This document shows positions 49,111-60,659 of a DNA stretch of 64,000 bases, piece after piece. A program made the translations under genes and the position numbers. Source of the stretch: UBA4085 sp964556755 (lineage in GTDB: Bacteria > Acidobacteriota > Aminicenantia > Aminicenantales > UBA4085); NCBI GenBank assembly GCA_964556755.1, contig CAZKXI010000004.1, positions 1 through 64,000 on the forward strand, written 5' to 3'. Position 1 is the stretch's first letter, and every line of letters starts with the position of its first letter. The notes under the pieces were generated by a model. It was not told the origin of the DNA. It did not search any database and saw only the letters and a list, made by a program, of their open reading frames with translations.

Positions 49111-50727
49111 TCATCCCTCCAGGGCTCGCTTGGCCCTCCGCCGCCTGTGGAAGGCCACGGCGAACCGGTGCGCCTCGTCGCGGACCCGCTGCAGCGTCTG
49201 GAGCGCCGGCGAGGACCGCGGCAGCCGGATGCCGCCGGGCCGCGACCGCGTGAAGACGATCTCCTCCCGCTTGGCCAGGGAAGCTAAAGGCAGGTCGGCC
49301 AGGCCCAATCCATCCAGGGCCCGGCCCGCGGCTTGAATCTGCGGCTTGCCGCCGTCGACCAGGACAAGGTCGGGGAGCCGCGCCTTCTCCCGCAGCAGCC
49401 GACCATACCTGCGCCCGACGACCTCGGCCAGGCTGGCCGCGTCGTTGGGCCCCTCGACGGTCTTGATCTTGAACTTGCGGTAGCCGCTCTTGTCCGGGGA
49501 CCCGTTCTCGAAGGAGACCATCGAGGCCACGGACTCGACGCCCTGCGTGTTGGAGATATCGAAGCCCTCGATGCGGGCCGGCAGGACGGACAGGCCGAGA
49601 GCCTTCTTGAGCTCCCAAAGAGGGGCCAGGCTGCGGTCGGCCGCGGCCAGGACCCTCTCGGCGTTGCGCCGGGCCATCTCCAGAAGGGCTTTGTCCTTGC
49701 CCCGGGCCGCGGTCACGAGCGCGGGCTGGACCCGGCCCGCCGCCGCCAGCTCGGCGGCCAGCGCCTCCCGCCCCTCCGGCGCATAGGGCAGGAGGAGGCG
49801 CGGGGGAACCTCCCGCGGTCCCGCGTAGAAGGCGCGGATCGCCTCGGCCAGCGCCCGCCCCTCCTCCCGGCCCGGTTCGGCGGGCCTCGGCATCTCGTGC
49901 GAGCGGACGACCTTGCCCCGCCTCATGACGAAGATATAGACGGCTTCCAGGCCGCCCCCTTCGGCCCGGCCGAAGACGTCCTGGTCTTCCTGCCCGACGG
50001 AGATCACGGCCGGCTTGATCCGAATCTGCTCGATGGCCTTGAGGACGTCGCGCCAGTGGGCGGCGGACTCGAAGCTCTCCTCCGCGGCGGCCTTTTCCAT
50101 GCGGGCCCTCAGCATCTCGGCCAGCTTGGAGGTCCGCCCCTCCAGGAACAGCCGGGCATCGCGAACCCTGGCCCGGTATTCGGCCGGGCCGATCAGCCCG
50201 ACGCACGGCGCCGCGCACAGCTTGAGATCGTATTCCAGGCAGGGCCGCTTGCGCCCCCGGAAGACCGGGTCCCGGCAGGTCCGGATGCCGAAGGACTTGG
50301 CCAGCAAGTGGATCGTCCGCCGCGCCTCCTGGGCCGGGCTGAAGGGGCCGTAGGCGCGGTGGCCGTCTTTCTCCACCTTGCGGCAGATGGAGACGCCGGG
50401 CCATGGATCGGCCACGGTCAGCTTCAGGTAGGGGAAGCTCTTGTCGTCCTTGAGCCTCAGGTTGAACTTCGGCTGGGCCTGCTGGATGAAGTTGTTCTCC
50501 AGGAAGGCCGCCTCCCGCTCGGTGCCGGTCAGGATGTAGTCCACGTCGGCCGTCTCGGACAGGATGGCCGCCACCTTGGGATCGTCGCTGGGCTGGAAGT
50601 AGGAGCGGACCCGGTCGCGCAGGCGGCGGGCCTTGCCGATGTAGACGACGCCCCCGGCCGCGTTCTTGAAGAAGTAGATGCCCGGGGATTCGGGGAAGCC
50701 GGCGATCTTGGCCCGCAGGCTAGTCAT
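49111..50727 (-). CDS. uvrC: Excinuclease ABC subunit C lacking the HhH tail
   Basis: A 538-residue nucleotide-excision-repair nuclease. The GIY-YIG 3' incision domain is at about 10-90 (GIYFFKNAAGGVVYIGKA), a Cys-containing region (CLEYDLKLCAAPCVG) and UVR helix (EESFESAAHWRDVLKAI) follow, and the RNase H-like 5' incision domain has FDISNTQGVES, LVLVDGGKPQIQ and RDEAHRFAVAFHRRRR. The protein stops 12 residues after that, so the usual C-terminal (HhH)2 DNA-binding domain is missing. ATG overlaps the uvrB stop by 8 bp. Confidence 0.95.
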   Translation of the reverse strand: MTSLRAKIAGFPESPGIYFFKNAAGGVVYIGKARRLRDRVRSYFQPSDDPKVAAILSETADVDYILTGTEREAAFLENNFIQQAQPKFNLRLKDDKSFPYLKLTVADPWPGVSICRKVEKDGHRAYGPFSPAQEARRTIHLLAKSFGIRTCRDPVFRGRKRPCLEYDLKLCAAPCVGLIGPAEYRARVRDARLFLEGRTSKLAEMLRARMEKAAAEESFESAAHWRDVLKAIEQIRIKPAVISVGQEDQDVFGRAEGGGLEAVYIFVMRRGKVVRSHEMPRPAEPGREEGRALAEAIRAFYAGPREVPPRLLLPYAPEGREALAAELAAAGRVQPALVTAARGKDKALLEMARRNAERVLAAADRSLAPLWELKKALGLSVLPARIEGFDISNTQGVESVASMVSFENGSPDKSGYRKFKIKTVEGPNDAASLAEVVGRRYGRLLREKARLPDLVLVDGGKPQIQAAGRALDGLGLADLPLASLAKREEIVFTRSRPGGIRLPRSSPALQTLQRVRDEAHRFAVAFHRRRRAKRALEG

Positions 50728-52768
50728 TCAGCAGCTCCAGGTCGTGCTTGCGGAGCTTGGCCAGCTCGTCGCGCAGCCGGGCCGCCTTCTCGAAGTCGAG
50801 GGCCTTGGCGGCCGCCCGCATCTGCTTGTCCAGCTCCTCGATCCGCTTCTGGCGCCGGGAGGGGGACATGTAGATGTCCTTGTCCTCGGCGACGCGGGTA
50901 TAGTCGAGATAGTCGCGCTCGGACACGCTGGACAGAACGGCGTCCAGAGACTTGTGGATGGACTGGGGGGTGATGCCGTGCTCCCGGTTATAGGCTTCCT
51001 GGAGACCCCGCCGGCGGTCGGTCTCGGCGATGGCCGCCCGCATCGAGTCGGTCATGACGTCGGCGTAAAGCAGGACCCGGCCGCCGACGTTGCGGGCGGC
51101 CCGGCCGAAGGTCTGGATGAGGGCCGTGGCCGAGCGGAGGAAGCCCTCCTTGTCGGCGTCGAGCACCGCCACCAGGGAGACCTCCGGCAGGTCCAGGCCC
51201 TCCCGCAGAAGGTTGATCCCGATGAGAGCGTCGAAGACGCCCTTGCGCAGCTCGCGCAGGATCTTGACCCGCTCCAGGGTCTCGATGTCCGAGTGCAGGT
51301 AGCGGACCCGCAGGCCCTTCTCGTGGAAGAATCGGGTCAGGTCCTCGGCCATCTTCTTGGTCAGGGTCGTGACCAGGGTCCGCTCGCCGCGGGCCGCCCC
51401 GGCTTCGATCTCCCGCCGCAGGTCCTCCACCTGGCCCCGGCTGGGCCGGACCTCGACGGCCGGATCGGTCAGGCCCGTCGGCCGGGTGATCTGTTCCACG
51501 ACCCGGCCGCGGGCCCGCTCGATCTCGTGCCGGGCCGGCGTGGCCGAGACGTAGATGACGGCGTCGACCCGGTCCTCGAACTCCTCGAAGCGCAGGGGTC
51601 GGTTGTCCAGCGCCGAGGGCAGGCGGAAGCCGTTCTCGATGAGGGTCAGCTTGCGGGAGCGGTCGCCGGCGTACATGCCGCCGATCTGGGGCACGGTCAC
51701 GTGCGACTCGTCGATGATGGTCAGGAATCCGGCCGGGAAGTAGTCCAGCAGGGTGTAGGGCGGCTCTCCCGGGAGGCGGCGGCTGAGAAAGCGCGAGTAG
51801 TTCTCGATGCCGGGGCAATGGCCGAACTCCCGCAGCATCTCCAGGTCGTAGAGGGTCCGCTCCTCGATTCTCTCGGCTTCCTGGACCGAGCCCTTGGCCC
51901 GGAACGACTCGACCTGGGCCTTCAGCTCGGCCTCGATGCCGGCCGCCGCCTCCTCGAGGACCTCGCGGGGCGTGGCGAAGAAGGTCCGGGGGTTGACGAC
52001 GGCCTCGCTCAAGCCCTCCAGGACCCGGCCCAGCAGGGGATCGATGCGGTCGATGCGCCCGATCCGATCGCCGTCCAGCTCGATCCGGAGCGCCGTCTCC
52101 TCGTAGGCCGGGTAGACCTCGACGGCGTCGCCCCGGACCCGGAATCCGCCCCGCTTCAGGTCGGTCTCCTGCCGCTCGTACTGCACGGCGACCAGGCGGC
52201 GGACCAGCTCGCGGCGGGCCAGCCTCTGGTCGACGGCCAAGCGGAAGCTCTGATCGTAGTAGGTCTCCGGGGCGCCGATGCCGTAGATGCAGGAGACCGA
52301 GGCCACGATGATGACGTCGCGGCGGGCGAAGAGGGCGTTGCTGGCGGCCAGGCGAAGGCGGTCGATCTCGTCGTTGATCGTGGCTTCCTTGGCGATGTAG
52401 GTGTGGGAGGCCGGGATATACGCCTCGGGCTGGTAGTAGTCGTAGTAGGAGACGAAGTAGTGGACGGCATTGCGGGGGAAGAAGCGCTTGAATTCCCCGT
52501 ACAGCTGGGCGGCCAGGGTCTTGTTGTGGGAGATGACCAGCACCGGCCGCCCGGCCCGGGCGATGACGTTGGCCATGGTGAAGGTCTTGCCGGAGCCGGT
52601 CACGCCCATCAGGACCTGGTGGGGGAGAGGCCGCTCCAGCCCCTCCACTAGGTCGGCGATGGCCCGGACCTGGTCGCCCTGGGGGGCGAAGTCGGAGACC
52701 AGCTCGAAGGGGCGGGAGGAGCGGGGCGGATCGAACCGGCGGCTCAGTCGCCCTTCGGCTTCATGCAT
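50720..52768 (-). CDS. uvrB: Excinuclease ABC subunit B
   Basis: A 682-residue damage-verification helicase of UvrABC. Walker A GVTGSGKTFT near 57, the damage-reading beta-hairpin YYDYYQPEAYIPASHTYI, DESHVTVPQIGGMY, helicase motifs VEQITRPTGLTDP and INLLREGLDLPE, and a C-terminal UVR helix (QMRAAAKALDFEKAARLRDE) that binds UvrC. ATG at 52768 overlaps the bactofilin gene by 25 bp, so translation is coupled to it. The uvrB-uvrC adjacency with overlap ensures joint production. Confidence 0.96.
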   Translation of the reverse strand: MHEAEGRLSRRFDPPRSSRPFELVSDFAPQGDQVRAIADLVEGLERPLPHQVLMGVTGSGKTFTMANVIARAGRPVLVISHNKTLAAQLYGEFKRFFPRNAVHYFVSYYDYYQPEAYIPASHTYIAKEATINDEIDRLRLAASNALFARRDVIIVASVSCIYGIGAPETYYDQSFRLAVDQRLARRELVRRLVAVQYERQETDLKRGGFRVRGDAVEVYPAYEETALRIELDGDRIGRIDRIDPLLGRVLEGLSEAVVNPRTFFATPREVLEEAAAGIEAELKAQVESFRAKGSVQEAERIEERTLYDLEMLREFGHCPGIENYSRFLSRRLPGEPPYTLLDYFPAGFLTIIDESHVTVPQIGGMYAGDRSRKLTLIENGFRLPSALDNRPLRFEEFEDRVDAVIYVSATPARHEIERARGRVVEQITRPTGLTDPAVEVRPSRGQVEDLRREIEAGAARGERTLVTTLTKKMAEDLTRFFHEKGLRVRYLHSDIETLERVKILRELRKGVFDALIGINLLREGLDLPEVSLVAVLDADKEGFLRSATALIQTFGRAARNVGGRVLLYADVMTDSMRAAIAETDRRRGLQEAYNREHGITPQSIHKSLDAVLSSVSERDYLDYTRVAEDKDIYMSPSRRQKRIEELDKQMRAAAKALDFEKAARLRDELAKLRKHDLELLND

Positions 52769-53124
52769 ATCGCGCCGCGGAACATCGCCCCATCCTGGAT
52801 CGTGATCTGGGCGGCGGTGATGTTGCCCTTGACCCGGCCGGAAGCCGCCAGGACGACGCGCCCGGTGGCCCGGATGCCGCCGTCGAGCGAGCCGTGGATG
52901 AAGACGTCAGCGGCCTCGACCTCGGCCTCGACCTCGGCCTGCCGGTCGATGGTCAAGCTGGCCCCGCTGAGGGCGATCAGCCCCTTGAACGGCCCCTGGA
53001 GGACGAGATCCTCGCGGCCGCTGATCTCCGCTTGGACGGTCAGGCCGGCTCCGAGGCGGCAGGCCCGGGCGGGAATCTCCACGGCGCCCGTCTCGGCGCC
53101 CCGCAAGTCGTCGTTCTTGGCCAT
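52744..53124 (-). CDS. Bactofilin family cytoskeletal protein
   Basis: A 126-residue polymer-forming protein (DUF583). After a short N-terminal tail the rest is a right-handed beta-helix of short repeats (REDLVLQGPFKGLIAL, ADVFIHGSLDGGIRATGRVVL, GRVKGNITAAQITIQDGAMFRG). Bactofilins assemble without nucleotide into filaments at the membrane and organise cell shape or polar proteins. ATG at 53124 has GAGGAG upstream. First gene of a unit continuing into uvrB. Confidence 0.92.
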   Translation of the reverse strand: MAKNDDLRGAETGAVEIPARACRLGAGLTVQAEISGREDLVLQGPFKGLIALSGASLTIDRQAEVEAEVEAADVFIHGSLDGGIRATGRVVLAASGRVKGNITAAQITIQDGAMFRGAICMKPKGD

Positions 53125-53155
53125 GCCGGTCTCCTCTTCCGTCTCGGGTCCCCCG

Positions 53156-53185
53156 ATTATAGGTTCGCCCCCTGCCGAAAGTCAA
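53156..53185 (-). promoter_or_regulatory. Promoter of the bactofilin-uvrBC-acpS unit
   Basis: Minus strand TTGACT (53185-53180), 18-bp spacer, perfect TATAAT (53161-53156); start site near 53149, leader about 25 nt. The -35 box lies in the left arm of the inverted repeat 53174-53212. Confidence 0.75.
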
Positions 53186-53212
53186 CGAGCGGCGGCCTTA
53201 TTGACTTTCGGC
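53174..53212. repeat. Perfect 12-bp inverted repeat joining two divergent -35 boxes
   Basis: GCCGAAAGTCAA (53174-53185) and TTGACTTTCGGC (53201-53212) are exact inverted copies separated by 15 bp. Each arm contains a TTGACT that serves as -35 for the outward-facing promoter. It looks like an operator controlling the bactofilin unit and the Vps10-like unit together. Confidence 0.7.
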
Positions 53213-53229
53213 CGAGTCTGGTTTATGCC
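53201..53229 (+). promoter_or_regulatory. Promoter of the Vps10-like/M14 unit
   Basis: TTGACT (53201-53206), 17-bp spacer, TATGCC (53224-53229). The leader to the ATG at 53462 is about 225 nt. That stretch has GC-rich stem-loop potential (CCCGGC-gagc-GCCGGG-like arms near 53393-53412) but no recognisable riboswitch or ORF. Confidence 0.45.
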
Positions 53230-53461
53230 TACGGCTCGCTTCGGACGGGCTGGGAAGAAAGCCGTCCGCCCGGGCGTCTAAAGAGCGTCGCATGACGGAG
53301 CCGACCATTCCGCTTCACTCCCGGCCTGCTTCGCGGCTCCCCGCCTTCTTCCCGGCGCCCTCCCGTCCGGCCCCGCGGCCGGGCTTCGCGATCCCGGCGA
53401 GCCGGGAGCTCTCCCGTCGCCATTCTCGCCCCAGCCATCCTTCTTCCAAGGAGCCCGTGAC

Positions 53462-56632
<3,171 letters not shown>

Positions 56633-56672
56633 TCCCGCGCTTCCAAGACGGGATGACCCGAGGAGGATTCCG

Positions 56673-58706
56673 ATGAAGCATACGATCCAGGCGTTCGGCG
56701 CCGCCGTGTTGGCCCTGATCCTAGCGGCCGCCGCCGGAGCCCAAGACTTCGGCAAGTACCATTCCTACGCCGAGATGACGGCCCTGCTGCAAGGGATGGC
56801 CAAGGCCCACCCCCAGCTGGCCCGGCTGGAATCGATCGGCACGACCCGCCAGGGCCGCGATCTCTGGGCCTTGCGGATCGCCGGGCCCGGCGGCCTCCCG
56901 GCCGACGAGCGCCCGGCCCTGATGATCGCGGCCGGCCTGGAGGGAGACCAGCGCTTCGGCACCGAGCTGGCCCTCTTCACCGCCGATCACCTGCTCCGCA
57001 ACGCCGCCCGGCCGGAGATCAAGGCCCGGCTGGAGGCCTGCGCTTTCTACATTCTGCCCCTTATCAGCCCGGACGCGGCCGAAGCGGCCCGCCCGGCCAA
57101 CGCCACTCCCTTCGACGACGACAATGACGGCCGGATCGACGAGGACGGGCCCGAGGACCTGAACAAGGACGGCGTCATCGCCGTCATGAGGGTCAAAGAT
57201 CCCAACGGCGCCTTCATCATCGATCCCGACGAGAAGCGGCTGATGCGGAGAGCCGACGCCAAGAAGGGCGAACGGGGCGAGTATGCCCTCTACCGGGAAG
57301 GGATCGACAACGACGGTGACGGATTCATCAATGAGGACGGCCCGGGCGGCGTCGAAATCGACCGCAACTTCATGCACGAGTACCCTTACGCCAAGTCCGG
57401 AGCCGGGCGCTACATGGTCTCGGAGGCCGAGACCAAGGCGGTCCTGGCCTGGTGGGTCAAGCACCGCAACGTGGCCGCCATCCTGACTTTCGGCGGGAGC
57501 GACAACCTCATCACCCCGCCCAACGCCCAGGGCCGCTATGGCACGGCTCGAACCATCGATCTGAACGCCTTTGCCGAGGCCTCCGTGGCCGGAGCCTCCA
57601 AGACCGGCATGTTCAGCGCCGGACTGGCCGCGCTCTTCGGCCGCGGCGGGCGGGGCGGGGGAGGCGGCGGCGAGATGATGCTGTCCGAGGAGATGATCCA
57701 GATGCTGATGGCCTCCGGGGGCGGCTTGACGCCTCCTGGCGGCGCGGCCGGGGCCGGTCAGCGCAGCGGCCAGCCGGCGGCGACGACGCCGGGCGGCCGG
57801 GCCGGCCAGCCGTCCCGCACGCCGGCCGTGGTCTTCAACGCGGCCGATGTCGAATTCTTTCGCCAGGTCTCGGCCAAGTATGCCGAGCTGACGGGCATCC
57901 GCACGGCGCCGGTCCTGGCGAAGCCCGAAGGAGCCTTCTTCCAAGTCGGCTACTTCCAGTTCGGCGTGCCTTCTTTCTCCACCCCGGGCTGGGGCCTGCC
58001 TGACGCGCCGCGCGGTCCCGGCGGGCAAGGGATGGGCGCCGCGGGAGCTCCGAGCGGAGGCGGCCCTCCGGCCGGAGCCGGCCAGGGCTTCATGGCCCAG
58101 CGCAGCGGCGGCCCGGGCGGTCGGGCGGCCGGAACGGCGGGCGCGGGCGCCGGCGACGGCGAATCCACGGCCATCGACAAGGCCCTCCTGCAGTGGCTGG
58201 ACCGGGAGAAGATCGACGGCTTCGCGGCTTGGTCGTCTTTTCGCCATCCCGAACTGGGGGATGTCGAGATCGGCGGCTTCAAGGCCGGCGCGGTCGCCAA
58301 TCCCCCCGCGGCCAAGATTGCCGAGCTGGGCTCCGCCCATGCTTCGTTCGCCCTCTATCTGACGTCCCTCTTCCCCAAGGTGGCTGTGGCCAAGCTGGAA
58401 GCGGTCCCCCAGGGCGGCGGCCTCTACCGGGTCAAGGCGGAGATCGAGAATGCCGGCTTCTGGCCGACGGCTATGGCCCATGCCGTGGTCGCCCGGGCCG
58501 TGCGTCCGACTATGGCCCAGCTCCAGGTGCCGCCCGAGTCGATCCTCTCGGGCAACCAGAAGACCAGCTTTATCCAGTCCCTGGCCGGATCGGGCGATCG
58601 CTATAAGCTTGACTGGCTGATCAAGGCCAAGGCCGGCCAGACGCTGACCCTCAAAGTCGTATCGCAGAAAGCGGGCGCGGACGCCAAGTCCGTCGTGCTG
58701 AAGTAA
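56673..58706 (+). CDS. M14 carboxypeptidase-fold protein with lost zinc ligands
   Basis: A 677-residue exported M14-family homologue (signal peptide about 1-23). The zinc motif HxxE is replaced: in AAGLEGDQRFGTE the His and Glu positions are Glu90 and Gln93, and the later His is lost in AILTFGGSDN. The substrate-Arg motif survives as IDRNF. Two Asp-rich calcium-type loops (DDDNDGRIDEDGP, DNDGDGFINEDGP) are inserted before it. Long Gly/Ala/Pro-rich segments (about 325-390 and 445-495) interrupt the domain and a C-terminal beta domain ends the protein. It cannot be a normal carboxypeptidase. The intact M14 gene starts 11 bp downstream. ATG follows GAGGAGG. Confidence 0.88.
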   Translation: MKHTIQAFGAAVLALILAAAAGAQDFGKYHSYAEMTALLQGMAKAHPQLARLESIGTTRQGRDLWALRIAGPGGLPADERPALMIAAGLEGDQRFGTELALFTADHLLRNAARPEIKARLEACAFYILPLISPDAAEAARPANATPFDDDNDGRIDEDGPEDLNKDGVIAVMRVKDPNGAFIIDPDEKRLMRRADAKKGERGEYALYREGIDNDGDGFINEDGPGGVEIDRNFMHEYPYAKSGAGRYMVSEAETKAVLAWWVKHRNVAAILTFGGSDNLITPPNAQGRYGTARTIDLNAFAEASVAGASKTGMFSAGLAALFGRGGRGGGGGGEMMLSEEMIQMLMASGGGLTPPGGAAGAGQRSGQPAATTPGGRAGQPSRTPAVVFNAADVEFFRQVSAKYAELTGIRTAPVLAKPEGAFFQVGYFQFGVPSFSTPGWGLPDAPRGPGGQGMGAAGAPSGGGPPAGAGQGFMAQRSGGPGGRAAGTAGAGAGDGESTAIDKALLQWLDREKIDGFAAWSSFRHPELGDVEIGGFKAGAVANPPAAKIAELGSAHASFALYLTSLFPKVAVAKLEAVPQGGGLYRVKAEIENAGFWPTAMAHAVVARAVRPTMAQLQVPPESILSGNQKTSFIQSLAGSGDRYKLDWLIKAKAGQTLTLKVVSQKAGADAKSVVLK

Positions 58707-58717
58707 GGAGAGACGCC

Positions 58718-60496
58718 ATGAAAAACAAGATCACGATCCTCGGGCTTCTCCTCCTGGCCCTGCTGGCCGTCCTGCCCCAAGGCGCCTTGACCCAGAAGTT
58801 CTCCGATCCGCCTTTCAAGGTCAAGCTCGACTTCAACCGCTGGCACGACACCGACGAGCTGTATGCGGACATGCGGCGGATTGAAGCGGCCTTTCCCAAG
58901 ATGGTCAAGACCTCCTCGATCGGCAAGAGCGCCGACGGCCGCGACATCCTGCTGGTCACGGTCAACAACCCGGCCACCGGGCCCGAGTCGTCCAAGGCGG
59001 CCATGTACATCGAGGCCAACGTCCACGGCAACGAGATCCAGGGCGGCGAGATCTGCCTCTACACCGTTTGGTATCTGATGGAGAACTACGGCCGGCTGGA
59101 GGGGGTCACCCGGCTGGTCGACGAGCGGGTCTTCTACCTGGTCCCGACCATCAACCCGGACGGCCGCCAGTACTTCATGGAATCCGCCGGCGGTAGCTCC
59201 CGCACCGGCCACGTCCCGGTCGACGACGACAACGATGGCCTGTTCGACGAGGACGGCCCCAATGACCTGAACGGCAACGGGATCATCGAGCAGATCCGCA
59301 AGTACGTCCCGGGCAAGGGCAATTATAGAATCGGCAAGCTGGATCCCCGGATGCTGGAGCCGGTCGGCTTTGGCGAGACGGGCGACTACTTGATGCTCGG
59401 CCAGGAAGGGATCGATGATGACGGCGACGGCCGGGTCAATGAGGACGATGTGGGATCCTACGATGGGAATCGCAACTATCCCGCCGATTGGCAGCCCAAC
59501 TACATCCAGAGCGGGGCCATGGACTACCCGACCCAGCTGCCGGAAGCCCGGGCCGAGATCGAGTTCATGGACGCCCACCCGAACATCGCCGGCGTCCAGT
59601 CCTACCACAACAACGGCGGCATGATCCTGCGCGGTCCGGGGGCCGACTACACGGGCGAATATCCCATGACCGACAAGCTGGCCTACGACGAGCTGGGGAA
59701 GACCGGCGAGCGCATCCTGCCCTTCTACCGCTACATCGTCATCTGGAGCGGGCTGTACACCGTGCACGGGGGCTTCATCGACTTCGCCAACGACGGCCTG
59801 GGCATGCTGGCCTTTTCCAACGAGCTGTGGAATGGGGCCCAGATGTTCACCAGCCCCGAGCTCCAGGAGCAGGCCAAAGACCCGGCCAGCCCCATCGCCG
59901 GGCAGAAAGGCCGCTTCTTCTTCGACGACAAGCTGGAGTTCGGCGACCAGTTCGTGGACTGGAAGCCGTTCAAGCACCCCGTCTACGGTGACGTCGAGCT
60001 GGGCGGCTCCTGGAAGAAGACAACCAGCCGGGTCCCGCCGCGCTTCATGCTGGAGGAGCTCTGCCACCGCAACATGGCCTTCACCCTCTACCAGGCCGAC
60101 GAGCTGCCGATGATCAAGATGGGCGAGCCCGAGGTCGAGAAGCTGGGCGGCGGCGTCTCGCGCGTCTTCCTCGAGATCAGCAATCCCAAGGTCACGCCGA
60201 CGATCATGGAAAAGGCGGCCCAGAACAGCCTCGTCCGGCCCGATCTGCTGACCCTGGCCGGCAAGAACGTCGAGGTCATCTCGGCCAGCACCGTGGACAA
60301 CAAGGAGTCGTATAAGATCCGGCCGACCATCACGAGCTTCATCGATCAGAAGGACCTCAAGCGCATCCTGCTGCGCAACGGGACGCCCGGCAAGACGACC
60401 CGGACCTTCATGTACCTGGTCAAGGGATCCGGCGAGGTCACCTTCAAGTACGACTCGCTCAAGGGCGGCACCGTCTCGAAGACGGTCAAGCTCTGA
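58718..60496 (+). CDS. Secreted M14 zinc carboxypeptidase
   Basis: A 592-residue exported metallocarboxypeptidase. Signal peptide about 1-26. Zinc ligands His103 and Glu106 in ANVHGNEIQGGE, His297 in VQSYHNNGG; substrate Arg252 in DGNRNYP; catalytic Glu369 in AFSNELWN. All key residues are present. Two calcium-type loops (DDDNDGLFDEDGP, DDDGDGRVNEDD) are inserted between the second ligand and the Arg, shared with the upstream homologue. A C-terminal beta domain (about 470-592) follows. It would trim peptides outside the cytoplasm. ATG follows AAGGAGAGACGCC. A strong terminator lies 22 bp after the stop. Confidence 0.95.
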   Translation: MKNKITILGLLLLALLAVLPQGALTQKFSDPPFKVKLDFNRWHDTDELYADMRRIEAAFPKMVKTSSIGKSADGRDILLVTVNNPATGPESSKAAMYIEANVHGNEIQGGEICLYTVWYLMENYGRLEGVTRLVDERVFYLVPTINPDGRQYFMESAGGSSRTGHVPVDDDNDGLFDEDGPNDLNGNGIIEQIRKYVPGKGNYRIGKLDPRMLEPVGFGETGDYLMLGQEGIDDDGDGRVNEDDVGSYDGNRNYPADWQPNYIQSGAMDYPTQLPEARAEIEFMDAHPNIAGVQSYHNNGGMILRGPGADYTGEYPMTDKLAYDELGKTGERILPFYRYIVIWSGLYTVHGGFIDFANDGLGMLAFSNELWNGAQMFTSPELQEQAKDPASPIAGQKGRFFFDDKLEFGDQFVDWKPFKHPVYGDVELGGSWKKTTSRVPPRFMLEELCHRNMAFTLYQADELPMIKMGEPEVEKLGGGVSRVFLEISNPKVTPTIMEKAAQNSLVRPDLLTLAGKNVEVISASTVDNKESYKIRPTITSFIDQKDLKRILLRNGTPGKTTRTFMYLVKGSGEVTFKYDSLKGGTVSKTVKL

Positions 60497-60517
60497 GCCC
60501 GGGTCCCAAGCCTCGCC

Positions 60518-60567
60518 GCCCCGTCCTCATCCTCCCGCTCGGGGGGATGGGGGCGGGGCTTTTTTTA
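60518..60567 (+). terminator. Intrinsic terminator after the M14 gene
   Basis: Long GC stem with arms beginning GCCCCG and ending CGGGGC (60518-60559), loop GCTC, then TTTTTTTATT. Closes the Vps10-like/M14/M14 unit. The next promoter (-35 TTGACA at 60568) starts immediately after. Confidence 0.92.
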
Positions 60568-60597
60568 TTGACAAGCGCCGGCCCGAGGATTAAGAAT
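60568..60597 (+). promoter_or_regulatory. Candidate promoter of the GH3 lipoprotein gene
   Basis: Perfect TTGACA (60568-60573), then TAAGAA (60591) at 17 bp or AAGAAT (60592) at 18 bp. Leader about 57 nt. Confidence 0.5.
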
Positions 60598-60659
60598 CCC
60601 CTGACCGGCGGGCGCGATGGCGCGCCCCCGCCTTCGATCCGATCCCGCTGGAGGCGACC

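Noticed and set aside
53230..53461. Long leader before the Vps10-like gene considered as a riboswitch
   Set aside because: Only generic GC-rich stems; no known aptamer pattern could be recognised.
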